Positions 37,348 through 48,483 of a stretch of 64,000 bases of DNA are shown piece after piece (the first letter of the stretch is position 1; every line of letters begins with the position of its first letter). Under the pieces are notes generated by a model, which did not search any database, was not told the DNA's origin, and saw nothing but the letters and a program-made list of their open reading frames with translations. The stretch is from Epiperipatus broadwayi (lineage: Eukaryota; Onychophora; Udeonychophora; Euonychophora; Peripatidae), in assembly GCA_028023455.1 (NCBI GenBank), contig JAQFVV010012544.1, positions 1,374,501 to 1,438,500 on the forward strand, given 5' to 3'. The position numbers were made by a program, and so were the translations under genes.

Positions 37348-39975
37348 TCCTATTTTCAGAAACATATATAATGCTATGAAAACTAGATACTATCATACTT
37401 GATCCAATACAAAAATACTTGGCATTTATCAATATACTATCATTCAACATGAATCATCTAACATACAACTCACCATCACTTTCAAGGCTTCTAAGAATAG
37501 CGGATGAAATACACAAAAGAATTACAATGTTACATCCTTCACATAACTCACAGGAAAATATATACAAGCTCACACAAATTTACAATAACACATGTAACAA
37601 ACTAAAGGAATACATAACAATTAAAAAATCAAAAATATGTCTCTCACAAACACACACATGGTCAAGAGCATATATTAGATGGGCTCTAGGATATCCACCA
37701 AAATTGAGAGTACCAATGGCAATAGAAATAGAAGAAATGACCTATGCAGGACAGAATATGATAATACCCATATTTAATTACTTCAAGAAAAAACTACAAG
37801 AACATAAAAGATTCACACCTTCAGATAATTACTTTGGACAACCAGAAACAAATTATCCATTTAACATATCACAATTTGCAGATAAACTTAATACAATTAA
37901 AACCACATGTCATCCTGGAACAAATGGTATACCAAAATTTATCTTCGCACATTTGAGCCAATTCACATCAAAATATATTTGCGACCTAGCAAATCATCTC
38001 TCTCAAAAAAATTACAACCATAAAGAACTAAATACCATAGCCATAATGCCATTTAATAAAAAAAATTTAATATATCAACACTTACCAATCTAAGACCTAT
38101 TTCTATGAAAACATTAGCCATTAAAATTTTAGAAAAAGTCATCAAAGATCAAATTGAACAACACTTACTTCCACTTATATCACCTCTACAATTTGCAAAA
38201 AAAGAATCATCTACAAGTCAAGCAGCATTACTCTTTAAAACTATTATGAAAACAATACAAAAGCAAAAAAAGTATGCACCAATAGCAATACAATTAGATA
38301 TTCAAGCAGCATTTGATTCAGTGTCAATCAAGATATTTCTTAATAAATTAGCCAAAACCACAATACCACCTACACTACTCTATGTAATTGCCAATCTTCT
38401 CCTTAATAGACAAATTCATATCACACTCAATGGAAGGAAATCAGCATCATTCACTCCATCACAATCTATTTCACAAGGATCACCACTAAGTTCACTCTTC
38501 TTCACATTCTACATAGATCCACTAATAAGAAAAATACAACAAAATATAGCTGGAATACAAATTCCACACACACAACAAAATATCCCATGTTTAGCATACA
38601 TGGATGATATCATAATTTTTTTAAAATCACGCAAAGAATTTCCAACACTACAAAAAATATTAGATCAATACTCATCTGAATTCAAACTAAAATTCAATCC
38701 TAATAAAACAGCAGCTTGGTTCATATATACAACCAAAACATATACTAAATACTTTCAAGGCAAACCCACTCCTTTTCTGGGATTTCCATTTTACTTGGGA
38801 ACAAATGGTATGAGGCAAAACATACAAAACAAATTACTTGAATCCATAAACAAAATTTCAAACTCTTTATCAAAAACATACTTATCCATATACTCAAAAG
38901 TTCAATTATTCAACATGTTAATTACCACAAAAATAACATATTTTTCTCCAATAATAAATTTCTCTAAACATTTCAAATCAAAAATATCATCATTATGCAC
39001 TAAACTACTATGGGGACACAAAGCCATTGCAATATCCACTAAATCTCTTAGCAAATCTGCAGAAAACAATGGTTTAGGACTGCACACTATTTACACATTC
39101 TATATACAAAAATCAATCAACATATTAGCATCAACAATAAGACAATTACACCAACGGATACTCCACCTCCAAATTCACAGTATTTATCTTCACTAATACA
39201 AAGTGTCACAACAATATCTACTCAAATTAACATAAAAGCAACATATAAATATTCATACTGGCAAGTTTACAAACTATTATACCCAAAAAATCCTGGAGAC
39301 ACACAAACAACAATGCTTGGAATTAGCAATTATCAATTATTGAAAAAATTCAAAAAATGATCATTAGAACCAAAATATTTTGATTTTATATTAAAAATAA
39401 ACCTTTATGCACTACCAACACCATATTTCCTTCGATACAGATGTCTATATAAAAACATTGATTCTTTTTGCAATCTTTGCCACACAGCAGAAGAGACACA
39501 ACAGCACATATTCTATTCATGCACAAGTTTATCCATTATATGCAAATTGTTAATAGAAACTTACCAAAGGAAAAATACATCATTAATAAACATATTACAA
39601 TCTTTTAAAAAAAACTCTACCCCAACAATACAAGCAATAACTTTTTTACTATATGCATACTGGTGCATGAGATGCTCATTTACATTTGGTAACAATACAA
39701 GAAGACATCCAGCAACATTTACAAAAAAACTTCAACAAATAAAAGAGAGAGATTACAAAATTAGCACTCCAGACATTGTAGCAGCAGCATGGTCACTCAT
39801 AAGACAGCCATCAAACCTATAACAGAATAACCATCAAACAAATTATTTAAATGTAAAATACAATTGATTTTAAAATTTAGAACTTGTTCCAAAGTCCTAT
39901 GGTTGCCTATATAACAGGATGCAATCGTTTGTTGTAAAGAATCTATGTAACATTTGTTTAATAAAATTCTTTGAA
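37348..39975 (+). pseudogene. Non-LTR retrotransposon (clade unassigned), nearly intact RT
   Basis: The first frame (37419-38093) holds the linker and RT N-terminus, including TCHPGTNGIPKFIFAHLSQF. A frameshift near 38060-38090 leads to LTNLRPISMKTLAIKILEKV, AIQLDIQAAFDSVSIKIFLN and SQGSPLSSLFFTFYIDPLIR. The catalytic box is LAYMDDIIIF near 38594, with both aspartates present. The C-terminus (39340-39822) has CNLCHTAEETQQHIFYSC, a zf-RVT-type zinc knuckle, and then QAITFLLYAYWCMRCSFTFG. Only one or two frameshifts and a few stops are present, so this is the youngest large element here. Its 5' end is cut at the (TAA)n run. I cannot place the clade with confidence (Tx1/L1-like or R1-like are options). 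Confidence 0.8.
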
Positions 39976-39978
39976 ACA

Positions 39979-39998
39979 TCATCATCATCATCATCATC

Positions 39999-40095
<97 letters not shown>
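39979..40095. repeat. (CAT)n(AAT)n microsatellite between tail-to-tail LINEs
   Basis: Seven ATC repeats are followed by about 31 TAA repeats. It lies between the 3' end of the plus-strand LINE and the 3' end of the minus-strand LINE. It probably fuses both tails. Confidence 0.95.
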
Positions 40096-40096
<1 letters not shown>

Positions 40097-42025
40097 TCAA
40101 TTCATTTATTTAAGAGCTAAACAACAGCATATAGCCAATTACAGCTTGCACATACAATAAAAGTGAAAATAAAACATATAACATAAAATGAAAATATAAA
40201 TGTATACATAATAAAGTAAAATTTAAAAGACAAAATCAAACTTCACATTTCAGTTTAACAAGATTACAAAATTTCTTATAATCAATGTCACACAGATTAA
40301 GGTTACTCCCAATTTGATTATATAAAGAGGGTAACCTAAATAAAGGAGAAAATTTAAGAATATTAGAACGGCATGTTTGAATCTGATATACACAAGTAGA
40401 CCTAGTATCATAACTCAAAGACCTAACTGAGATAGTTGAAACTATATCTGATAAAATAACCTGTTTATTAACAATTTTATAAAAATATTTCAAATCCCTA
40501 TACTTTCGTCTAGATGAAAGATTAATCATTTTACCCTCCCAAGAAACATATTTGAAAAACTTCTTTGAAATAGACTGCAACAAGTTACATCCTTGCAAAG
40601 AACTAGGGTTTCAAATTATTGAACCATATTCAATAATAGAAAGAACCAATGAAAAAAACAATTTCTATTTAATATCATTACTGAACTGATAACCATGTCT
40701 AAGAATGGCACCCATAACCTTAAAAGCTTTACCAACAATCATTTCAAGATGAGGAATAAAAGATCCATTACAAGAAAACATAATTCCAAGATCTTTTTGG
40801 CATTTAACTGAAATAATTTTATGAGAATTGATATAATAATAAAACTGTAAAATTTCAGATTTTTTGGAATAAGAAATAAAGGAACATTTATCAAAATTAA
40901 CTGTCATATTATTTGACTGACACCAAGCACTAAAGTTATCAATATCTTTCTGAAGGAGAACACAATTGTTCACTGATACAATTCTTCTTAAAATCTTACA
41001 GTCATCAGCATAGCTTAACAGAAAAAAATATCTCAAGCAATCATTAAGATCATTAACGTAAACATTAAGCAGCATGGTTGCTAAAATACTACCCTGTGGA
41101 ACACCTAAATTGCATTAAAAATTAAATCAAACTTTATTATTGAATTTAATACATGCTGTACGACTACATAGAAATGATTGAAACCAATATACAAGTTTAT
41201 TAGAGAAACCTATTTTATGTAATTTATGAAGTAAGACACTGTGATCAACTTTATCAAAGGCTTTTGACAAATCAAAATAAATAACATCTAGTCTTTGATG
41301 ATCTTCAATAGCATGAGCTATATGATCATAAATTGTCAGTAGATTACTATCAATTGATCTATTAGGACTAAAACCATGTTGAGAAGAAGAAATTATCTTA
41401 CCCACATCTGAAATAATTTTATTATAAATACATCTCTCAAAAATTCTTGCAATGGTATGCAAAACAGAAATCGGTCTATAATTAGAAACACAATCTTGAT
41501 CACCATTTTTGAAGATTGGAACCATTTTAGCACATTTCAAAACACTAGGAAAAGTACAAGAATTAAGAGACAGATTAAAAACAAAGGCAAGAGGTACTGC
41601 AATAAATTTGGCTAGCCCCTTATAAATAAAAGAAGGAATATTATCACATCCTAAATTAGAGTGAGTCTTAAGCCTCCTAATAGCTACAATAACATCTTCC
41701 CTAGAGATATGATCAATTGTACATTTAGCACTAGACAAATTGCCAGGAAATGTAATTTTAGAATCAATCCCATGTTGTGAAAAGTATAGCTCTGCAAAAT
41801 GTTTAGAAAAATCATCTGCATTTAATACAGAACCGTGAGTCATTTGAACCTTTTTCTTACCCAAGCCTGAATTATTAACAAAATTCCAGAATTCTCTAGG
41901 ATTAGAAGAAATATTAATTTCAATTTGTTTTATATACTCTTGTAAATCTCGTTTATAGATATATTTAGCCAATCTTCTAAAATTGATAAAATTATTATAA
42001 TAAATTATATTCTGTGTCTTAAAAT
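40096..42025 (-). pseudogene. Jockey-like LINE (-), RT domain and C-terminus
   Basis: One reading frame on the minus strand runs from about 42020 to 40236 with only four stops and no frameshift. It opens NNFINFRRLAKYIYKRDLQE. The RT blocks are SNLGCDNIPSFIYKGL, NYRPISVLHTIARIFERCIY, GFSPNRSIDSNLLTIYDHI, VIYFDLSKAFDKVDHSVLL, LGVPQGSILATMLLNVYVND and LLSYADDCKIL (catalytic YADD near 41010). The C-terminal region (SISKKFFKYVSWEGKM, LKYFYKIVNKQV) is typical of Jockey/CR1-group elements. A stretch holding AATAAA follows, and the tail reads (TTA)n. The copy is 5' truncated: the APE endonuclease is missing and the copy abuts another short TAA run at 42023-42043. It is recent but inactive. Confidence 0.85.
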
Positions 42026-42043
42026 AATAATAATAATAATAAT

Positions 42044-42445
42044 ATATTTTGAAAAAATATTTATTTGTTTAGATTACAATTTTGTAAAAGGGAACGATTT
42101 AAACTAATCATAAAATATTACTAAAAATTAAGGCATATAAAAATATATATAATTAATATTTCTTATCCATATCTTTTCCTTAGAATCATTCTTCTTTTCT
42201 GGTATATTTATTTATTTAAATTTACAAAAAGAAAGAAAAATATATATGCATATTTTTATCCATAAAATTATTGAGGAATCAGTAAAGAAAATAAAGTTTG
42301 TATGTTTATAATTATGGCTGATATATTTCCTTAATGTAAATTTCTGCATTGGTTTTACAAGTAGATGAATAATTTAATAGGATTCTTATAGAAAATTTGA
42401 CACTATATTTAGTACATTTTTTTTAGAAAATGGTATTTTTTTATA
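42044..42445. other. AT-rich spacer
   Basis: Nothing is recognised between the LINE and the SINE. Confidence 0.5.
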
Positions 42446-42459
42446 TAAAAAAATTGTTT

Positions 42460-42554
42460 GCATTGGTGGTCGAGAGGTCAGTGGCAGCTGCTTTACAAGC
42501 TGTTGTCCCAGGTTAGCGGGTTCGCTTCCCGGCTGATGCTATGACACATGAGAA
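42460..42554 (+). mobile_element. tRNA-derived SINE (+) with 13-bp target duplication
   Basis: The head is GCATTGGTGGTCGAGAGG (A box TGGTCGAGAGGTCAGTGGC). The B box is GGGTTCGCTTCCC, and the closing acceptor strand is CTGATGC. It is followed by TATGACAC and then an A tail. It is flanked by AAAAAAATTGTTT at 42447-42459 and 42555-42567, a 13-bp target duplication. It is the same family as the copy at 25.9 kb. The pol III promoter boxes look intact. The unit is unusually short: a tRNA-like head, about ten bases, and the tail. Confidence 0.85.
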
Positions 42555-42567
42555 AAAAAAATTGTTT

Positions 42568-43185
42568 TGATGCAAATAATTATTTTATCAATATTTTTAA
42601 TTTGTTGTCATTTTCATTGATGATAAAAAACTATTAAAGCAGAATAATATACCATAAAGTTAGTAATATCAAATGTTGTATAATTAAATAAATGAATATG
42701 AAAGAGTAAATAATTTCCATTCAGCTTTTTTCTTTTTTTTTAACTGTTAATATATTAATCTTTTAAGCCAGTTTACCACAATTTGATAAACTTTAGAAAA
42801 AAGTCAATCTTAACAATTATTTATTAAATCATTAAATTTTTTAAAACTGCCTATTTTGAGAGTTTAAACTATTAATTTTCTATTGTATATTAGTCCACTT
42901 ATTTATTTTGACTAAATATTAATTTTCCCTTATTTAGATCTAATTGAAGCCAACAAACTGACTTAATAAATATCAAATACCTCAGAAGTATTTTCTAAAT
43001 TTAGTTTTAATTTTGAGTAATAAATATTAGGGAATTCAGAAGCAAGTTCAAAAAATAGGTTTAATTGAAAGAATTTATATAACAGTAAAATGTAGGACAA
43101 ATAAATAAAAAAAATTTTACAGCACTGATTTCCAAGTTGTTCTAAGATGGATTTTTTCTTTTCATTTTGCAAGCAGTTTCATTTA
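42568..43185. other. AT-rich spacer
   Basis: No gene or repeat is recognised. The minus-strand frame at 42963-43172 has no motif and AT-driven composition. Confidence 0.5.
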
Positions 43186-43186
43186 T

Positions 43187-43510
43187 TAATTTAATAGTAG
43201 AGTGTTTGAACATGGAATTGAACTGCAGAGATAAAACCAGAATCAAGAATCTATTGGTTAAATGCTTTACCTTTACATATTGTATATAGCTCACATAATA
43301 AAAAACCCAGGGGCAAGTCTTTTGGTTAAACTCTTTACATTTTTATGTTATACAGTGCACATAGTATAAATAAGAGCCAAGAAAGCTGATTGGTTAAACT
43401 CTTTACCTTCACATGTTATATAGCTTACATAATATAAAATCAGACTCAAGGAAGCCTATTGGTTAAACTCTTTACCTTTACATTCTGTACAGTTCACAAA
43501 ATATTAGTTT
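43187..43510. repeat. 68-bp tandem repeat, about 3.7 copies
   Basis: TTGGTTAAA begins at 43254, 43322, 43390 and 43459, with intervals of 68, 68 and 69 bp. Each unit carries 'ctttaccttta' and 'cacataatataaa' type segments with moderate divergence. This is a minisatellite-like array with no coding potential. Confidence 0.85.
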
Positions 43511-45600
43511 AATTTTAATGTATATCCATTCTTTCAGAGAAATATTTTTTTATAAACTTTGTTTGAATCACAAGACTTTTCAAGAAGATTTTCTTTCATT
43601 TTAGTGGAAATTTTTACTTAATAAATTGAAAAAATCTATCTAAAAAAATACAAAAATTTATAAATAATTTTTAATAATATTATATCTGGTAATTCTCATA
43701 CAAATATACTCATTAAACTAAAAGGTATTTTCAGGACAACTAAAGTAATATTACTTTCTCTGTTAACAATTTTAAAATTATTTATTCCAATGGGTTTTGA
43801 ATTCATAGTTTTTCCTAAAAATATAATTTGTTTAAAATATGAGCAAATAATTTTCAATTAAAATTTACCCTCACATTTTTCTTTACATGTATTTTTTTAA
43901 ATTATTTTTTAAAGATATTAAAAGTAAAAATTCGCACATACACATCTACACTTTATTATAAATGGGTGCATAATACTTGATCTACATCCAAAACATAAAT
44001 GTCTATATAGAAGACCTTTGTTTCAGTACTAATGTCTATGTTTTATATAAATGTATGTTCACTCATATAAAATTTAGTTAAATTTCTTTTAGTATTTTCA
44101 TTTAGTTTTTTGAAAGTTATTAATTTAATCAATTTTGTAATGAGTAATTAAAGCAATATATAAAAATAAAATAAAAAACTTTTAAATTTAAAATACTGAA
44201 ATATTTTTTCCACAATCATATATATATATAAACATATCTGTCATATTAATACTAATATTAAAAAAAATACTAAGAATCTAGGAGACAAAAAAAAGTTCTT
44301 GTTTTTGCTTTTAATCATTCCAAATTAAAATTTCATCATTAAAACTATATTGCATCTTCATGCCTGATTCATGAAAATGCCTCTAACCTGTTCCAAAGAC
44401 AACTGTCATAAAAATGATAAATCTACTTTGAGCTAATATATATATTTGTTTAACACCCGTTTTTATTATACGAATTTAGTATTTGTTTTATTTATTATAC
44501 TTCTATTGATTTTACTATAATTATTTTAAATAAATAACTATATTGTTTTTTACTTTGAATCCCAAATTCTCATTGATAAATATAAAAGCTAGAAATATGT
44601 CTTTGAATGGAGATTTAATTGTACTATCATTTAATAATTAATGATTTTTCTATCTTATTATTGATGATGCTTGATCAAAGAACTGTTGCACCATCCATGG
44701 TATCTTTTAGAGTTTTATACAATTTATTTGTTCAACTTGCTAATTCCCTCATTAGAACATGTCAGATAGTTTTATTGAACACAATTATTTTTCTTGATCA
44801 CACAAACCCACTTGCTTAATGTAACTAAACTTGAATAATAGAGAGGAAAAAACCAGCTTTTAATTTATTTGAAAAGCACCAGAATTCTATACAAGAATTC
44901 ATTGGCCTATTCCCCCATTTTCATTAATTACTATTATCAATTATTTGATACACCCAAAGGATTGTATTTTCTAATAGAGCATTGGCAATTTATTTGATAA
45001 AATAATAATGATAGAGTTTAACTAATATTACTCCTAATAATAAACTTAATTAGACAACAACATAAGTTATATTCAGGTTTATTAATTCATAATTAAAATA
45101 TTTGTAATATTACTAAGAGAATAAAAATATAAAATTAAAATCAAATGGTGATTAAAATTTACTGTTAAGATTTAGATTTTCAGTAGTCCAACTCAACACA
45201 GCATTTTGCTGTATTTAGAGTTCGAGAAAAAGTGATCACTTCTAATTTAAGCAAAAAAGTTTCTTACCAGTGAGTTTAATTGTTCATGTATAGTACTAGG
45301 TAGTTTACGATGCATGGATTTGTCCTGGGAGGGATCTGCTGTGCACTCTTTTTACAGCTTGTAGGTAGTCTGGGGTTCAAGTTTCAGGTAGGCAATGGCT
45401 TCACTCATAGCATTATTATGACTTCAAGAAGAAAGAAAACATCGGCAAATGAACTTTTTTTACTCACACATCTTACGTTGATTCAACACACTTATGTGAG
45501 TAGTTTAGTGCAATCTTTATAACTTTGTAGAAAATCAATTTTATATTAAACTGCTTTCTTTAGAAATGAAGATCTAAGATGACCGATTCACAATGTGTTT
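43511..45600. other. AT-rich sequence; possible Gypsy traces at the right end
   Basis: No clear gene is present. A plus-strand frame at 45310-45522 (MHGFVLGGICCALF...) lies in a slightly GC-richer patch and could be antisense to a decayed Gypsy element. I could not identify it. Confidence 0.35.
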
Positions 45601-45604
45601 GCTT

Positions 45605-45780
45605 TTTATAGTTGATCAGGCACTCTGTACATGAAGTCAGATCCTAATATTACATCATGTACGAGTCCTTTCAATATCAGCAAAATGTTGGATATCTCTC
45701 TTGTTGTCTCTTATTGGACTTTTTTATTATTGGCCAATGTTACTAGTATTTTTCTCATTGGCAGACTTCAAAAATCAGGG
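45605..45780 (-). pseudogene. Ty3/Gypsy retropepsin remnant (-)
   Basis: The minus strand reads ILVTLANNKKVQ, a stop, then ETTREISNILLILKGLVHDV followed by ILGSDFMYRV. The 'EISNILLILKGLVHDVILGSDF' stretch fits the C-terminal half of retroviral-type aspartic proteases in Gypsy elements ('..L.V.GL..DVILG.DFL'). The active-site DTG strand upstream is not readable, and no RT could be recognised downstream. This is a short relic. Confidence 0.4.
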
Positions 45781-46540
45781 GCTTATTGCATCATGCATCC
45801 TTATACAGTCTCAGACATGATTGATATTTGACTACAAGAGTCAAACAATGCATGCACTTCAATATTATTAATTTATATTGTAGTTTTGGGGCATTCTTGG
45901 AATGCAAAATTTATTGTTTTCCTATCTCACTCACAAACCAGATTTGTCTACTTTTTTCATTTCTATTGCCATGGACTTATTATTTTTTACTTCTTAATTC
46001 CATACACTTTTAATTCTATCTTATATATCTTGCTTAGTGTCTATTTTATTATTATTTATATTTCATCAACACATTTTCTAATGTCCTTCCCCCTGTTGTC
46101 ACTTTACCTTCTGAGCTACTTTATTTCCCATCATTTTGCCTACTCTTTTTCCCCTACCTATATGCACAATGTTTTTTTTTCAAACAAAGTTTATATTTAA
46201 AAATTTTACTCTTTTATAATTTTACTCCTATCTCATGTTCTGGTCACTATTATGGCTCATAAGTACTCATGTTAGACAACATTTTCACATTCCTGGGATC
46301 TGTTTTAAGCTGTACCTGGAAGTTCTTTTGGGGTTACCTCTTCATTATGAAAGATGATGTCCACAATGCTTCGTTCCCATTTCTGCATGAAGACTTCATT
46401 CAGCAGGTGAATAGTATTCCTGGTAAGACACATTTCACTACCCATGGCTTTCACAGGAACCTCTAGATGGAAAAAAACAAGACATTGGTCATGTGATTTA
46501 TCACTTAGTTTTATTACTATTATAGTTTTGACTATTGATG
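45781..46540. other. Unassigned sequence, possibly decayed Gypsy gag-side DNA
   Basis: Open plus-strand frames at 45886-46200 and 46269-46466 have no recognisable domain. The latter is slightly GC-rich (FLGSVLSCTWKFFWGYLF). They may be antisense to the upstream part of the Gypsy relic. Confidence 0.25.
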
Positions 46541-46544
46541 TGTT

Positions 46545-46870
46545 GGCTGTATTAAATTGCTAAGGCTATTAATGTATGGAGTATCTGAATTTAGTTCAGG
46601 CCTATATAGCTATTTCAGTTGGAGAGCTGAATTTGAAGACATTAGATGTCTGAATGTTTCAGATCTTCTTCTTAATAATTAAGTGTTAAAGTTAGTATTT
46701 TTGAATCTGATGTCCTAGCTCCTCACTGAAGAGAGATATAGCTCGAAACCAGTCTGGGGATGGAGACAATCATAGATAAAGATTTGAATGCTTTCTTTTA
46801 TAGCATTTATCATTTAAAAAAATAAGTAAATAATAATAATAATAATAAAATAAGCTTGTTTAGAAATATT
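46545..46870 (+). mobile_element. Retrozyme-like unit (group C), single copy
   Basis: The sequence is homologous to the internal part and second repeat of the 55-kb element. Shared landmarks are GCTAAGGCTATTAATGTATG, 'cagttggagagctga' and 'tttcagatcttcttct'. The hammerhead comes next, then 'tttgaatgc' and 'tagcatttatcat', and finally AAGCTTGTTTAGA. It contains one hammerhead at 46711-46768 and a short (AAT)n run near 46832. No protein frame is present. Confidence 0.7.
46711..46768 (+). ncRNA. Hammerhead ribozyme motif (group C)
   Basis: The core CTGAAGA (46726-46732; canonical CTGATGA, where the variable position tolerates change) is followed by stem II GAG/CTC. GAAA is at 46745-46748, then CCAG and the GTC triplet (46752-46754). 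Proximal stem I is TCCTCA with TGGGGA, six pairs. Distal TGTC pairs with GACA. This is type I topology with a minimal helix III. All catalytic positions I can check by eye are kept. Confidence 0.65.
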
Positions 46871-47213
46871 TGCTCTTTATGTGAATGTGTATGCAAATAA
46901 AATGCTCACAGTTTTTCATGTGTAGATTTATCCAAAATTCCTTTGATACAAAGAAAGATCAATAGATAAATGATCTTGATTCTTATTATGGTTGTTTGCC
47001 AGCATTCTAATACCTCTTTTTTTAAGATAGTGGGTAAGTAGTTTCCAAAAGAGTAGTTCCAATATAAAGTTTGAATGTTAAAAAAATTTAGTCTTCAATT
47101 AATTTTTTGAATATTTTTGCATATTACAATAGCAATCAGGACAATCCACTTAAATCCGTAATTAAATTTGAATAAAAAGCAATCATTTCAAAAAACATTG
47201 GAAAAATATAATG

Positions 47214-47487
47214 CAGGGGTCCCCAACCCTATGCCCGTGGGTACCATGGCACCCACAGACCATTTTACATGTGTCCGCCGCTATCCAAACACAATAAAAA
47301 ATTATTTATCTGATACAAATAAATTTAAATTATTGTATTATATTGTAATCAAATGTTAAAATTTTATTTTTGAAATAAATATTTTTTTGTACATTACGTG
47401 TATTATTAACAATATCCAACTATAAATTTACATTGAAAAATAAATGGTGCCTGCCACCTGGAAATGCAAAAAGGTTGGGGCCCACTG
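47214..47487. mobile_element. hAT-type MITE, 274 bp
   Basis: The ends are CAGGGGTCCCCAACC and, inverted, CAGTGGGCCCCAACC. They are flanked by 8-bp duplications ATATAATG and ATATAGCG (6 of 8 matching). Internal GC-rich patches next to the ends are typical of hAT MITEs of the 'CAGGGGTCCCCAAC' type. It encodes nothing. The ends differ from those of the 29.5-kb hAT, so a different autonomous element would have mobilised it. Confidence 0.85.
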
Positions 47488-47499
47488 ATATAGCGGTTA

Positions 47500-48320
47500 C
47501 TTTTTAGAACATCTACATTTTTGTATATTGTGTGTGTGTATATATATATGTGTGTATGTACACATGTACGTATTTGTCTAAAAAAATTTGCCATTGGAGT
47601 TTATAAAATTATTGTTTACATATAGGTGAAAATGGAAAATGTTTTAAAAAATAAAAAAATAAATAAAAATTACTAATACTAATGATCTAATATATCCTAC
47701 CGTTAGAAGAATTTCATGATTACCCAAGCTTACATTATTTCACTGAGAATTAGAGTAAATGAAATGAAATGTATTATTTTTCCCAGAGTTATATATGTTA
47801 AGCCTTGTTTTGAATAAAATATGTCATTAATAGAAAATTTATATACAAGCCTTTATATTTATATAAGATTTTTGTTGTTTGTTGACGTTTATAAATTTTT
47901 TCAACATTTTTCTATTTTTATTTAATATATAATTTATTCATTTTTTGTATAATATCTACACTGTTTTTTTATAATTTATATTTTTTAAAAAAATAAAATG
48001 TTTTTTAATGTTTGGAATAATTTAATTATTTTTTGATATTGACATGCTTGCTTCTTTATGCTTATTAAATCTCAAGTATGAGTATCAGAAATGTAAAAGC
48101 AGTATTTTTTTTTTAAAAAATCTCCTTTTCTCCAGAATTTACTTTTGTGATTGCTATAAATTGATAAAATAACTAATGTATGGAAATTGAATAAGAGAGA
48201 ATATCAATTTAACATTAAACTAAAAAATATATGTATTTTTTTTTTTTAGCGAAGAATTTGCAATTGCTTTTGAAATAATGTTAAAATGAATTGGAATATA
48301 GTTTGTAGTTAATTTTTTCT
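47500..48320. other. AT-rich sequence with a (GT)n/(AT)n patch near 47528-47565
   Basis: Nothing coding is recognised. Confidence 0.5.
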
Positions 48321-48337
48321 TTTATTTGTATTGTTAG

Positions 48338-48483
48338 TCAAGTACGGAAAAGGTGTGAAACGTCTTTGTGTGAAGACTCTTGGTTTAAAACATGCTGCGC
48401 TTGGATCATTTAAGACTTCTTTGATGGGTTTATTAAGAAAATCACCTTTGGGAATATTTACTGTTTTCAAATACATTGTTTAA
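48338..48483 (+). CDS. Possible terminal exon, unknown protein
   Basis: A strong acceptor-like tract ('ttttttcttttatttgtattgttag') ends at 48337. It is followed by an open frame reading VKYGKGVKRLCVKTLGLKHA and then ALGSFKTSLMGLLRKSPLG, with the stop TAA at 48481. The composition is clearly less AT-rich than the surroundings. The frame is open for 48 codons, and third positions vary more than in the junk sequence around it. It is basic, with no recognised domain. It could be a host last exon or part of an unknown element. No upstream exon is identified. Confidence 0.3.

Noticed and set aside
37250-37450. Tyrosine-repeat protein, and similar Asn, Leu or Tyr runs at 39.9-40.1 and 58.5-58.75 kb
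   Set aside because: These are translations of TAA/TTA/AAT microsatellites and have no coding support.
45310-46466. Plus-strand frames (MHGFVLGGI..., MLDNIFTFLG...) as host genes
   Set aside because: No domain, splice context or start evidence. Part of the region reads as Gypsy protease on the other strand.
47214-47487. MITE derived from the hAT at 29.5 kb
   Set aside because: The terminal sequences differ (CAGGGGTCCCC against CAGGCGTGTCAAACT), so a different hAT family is needed.
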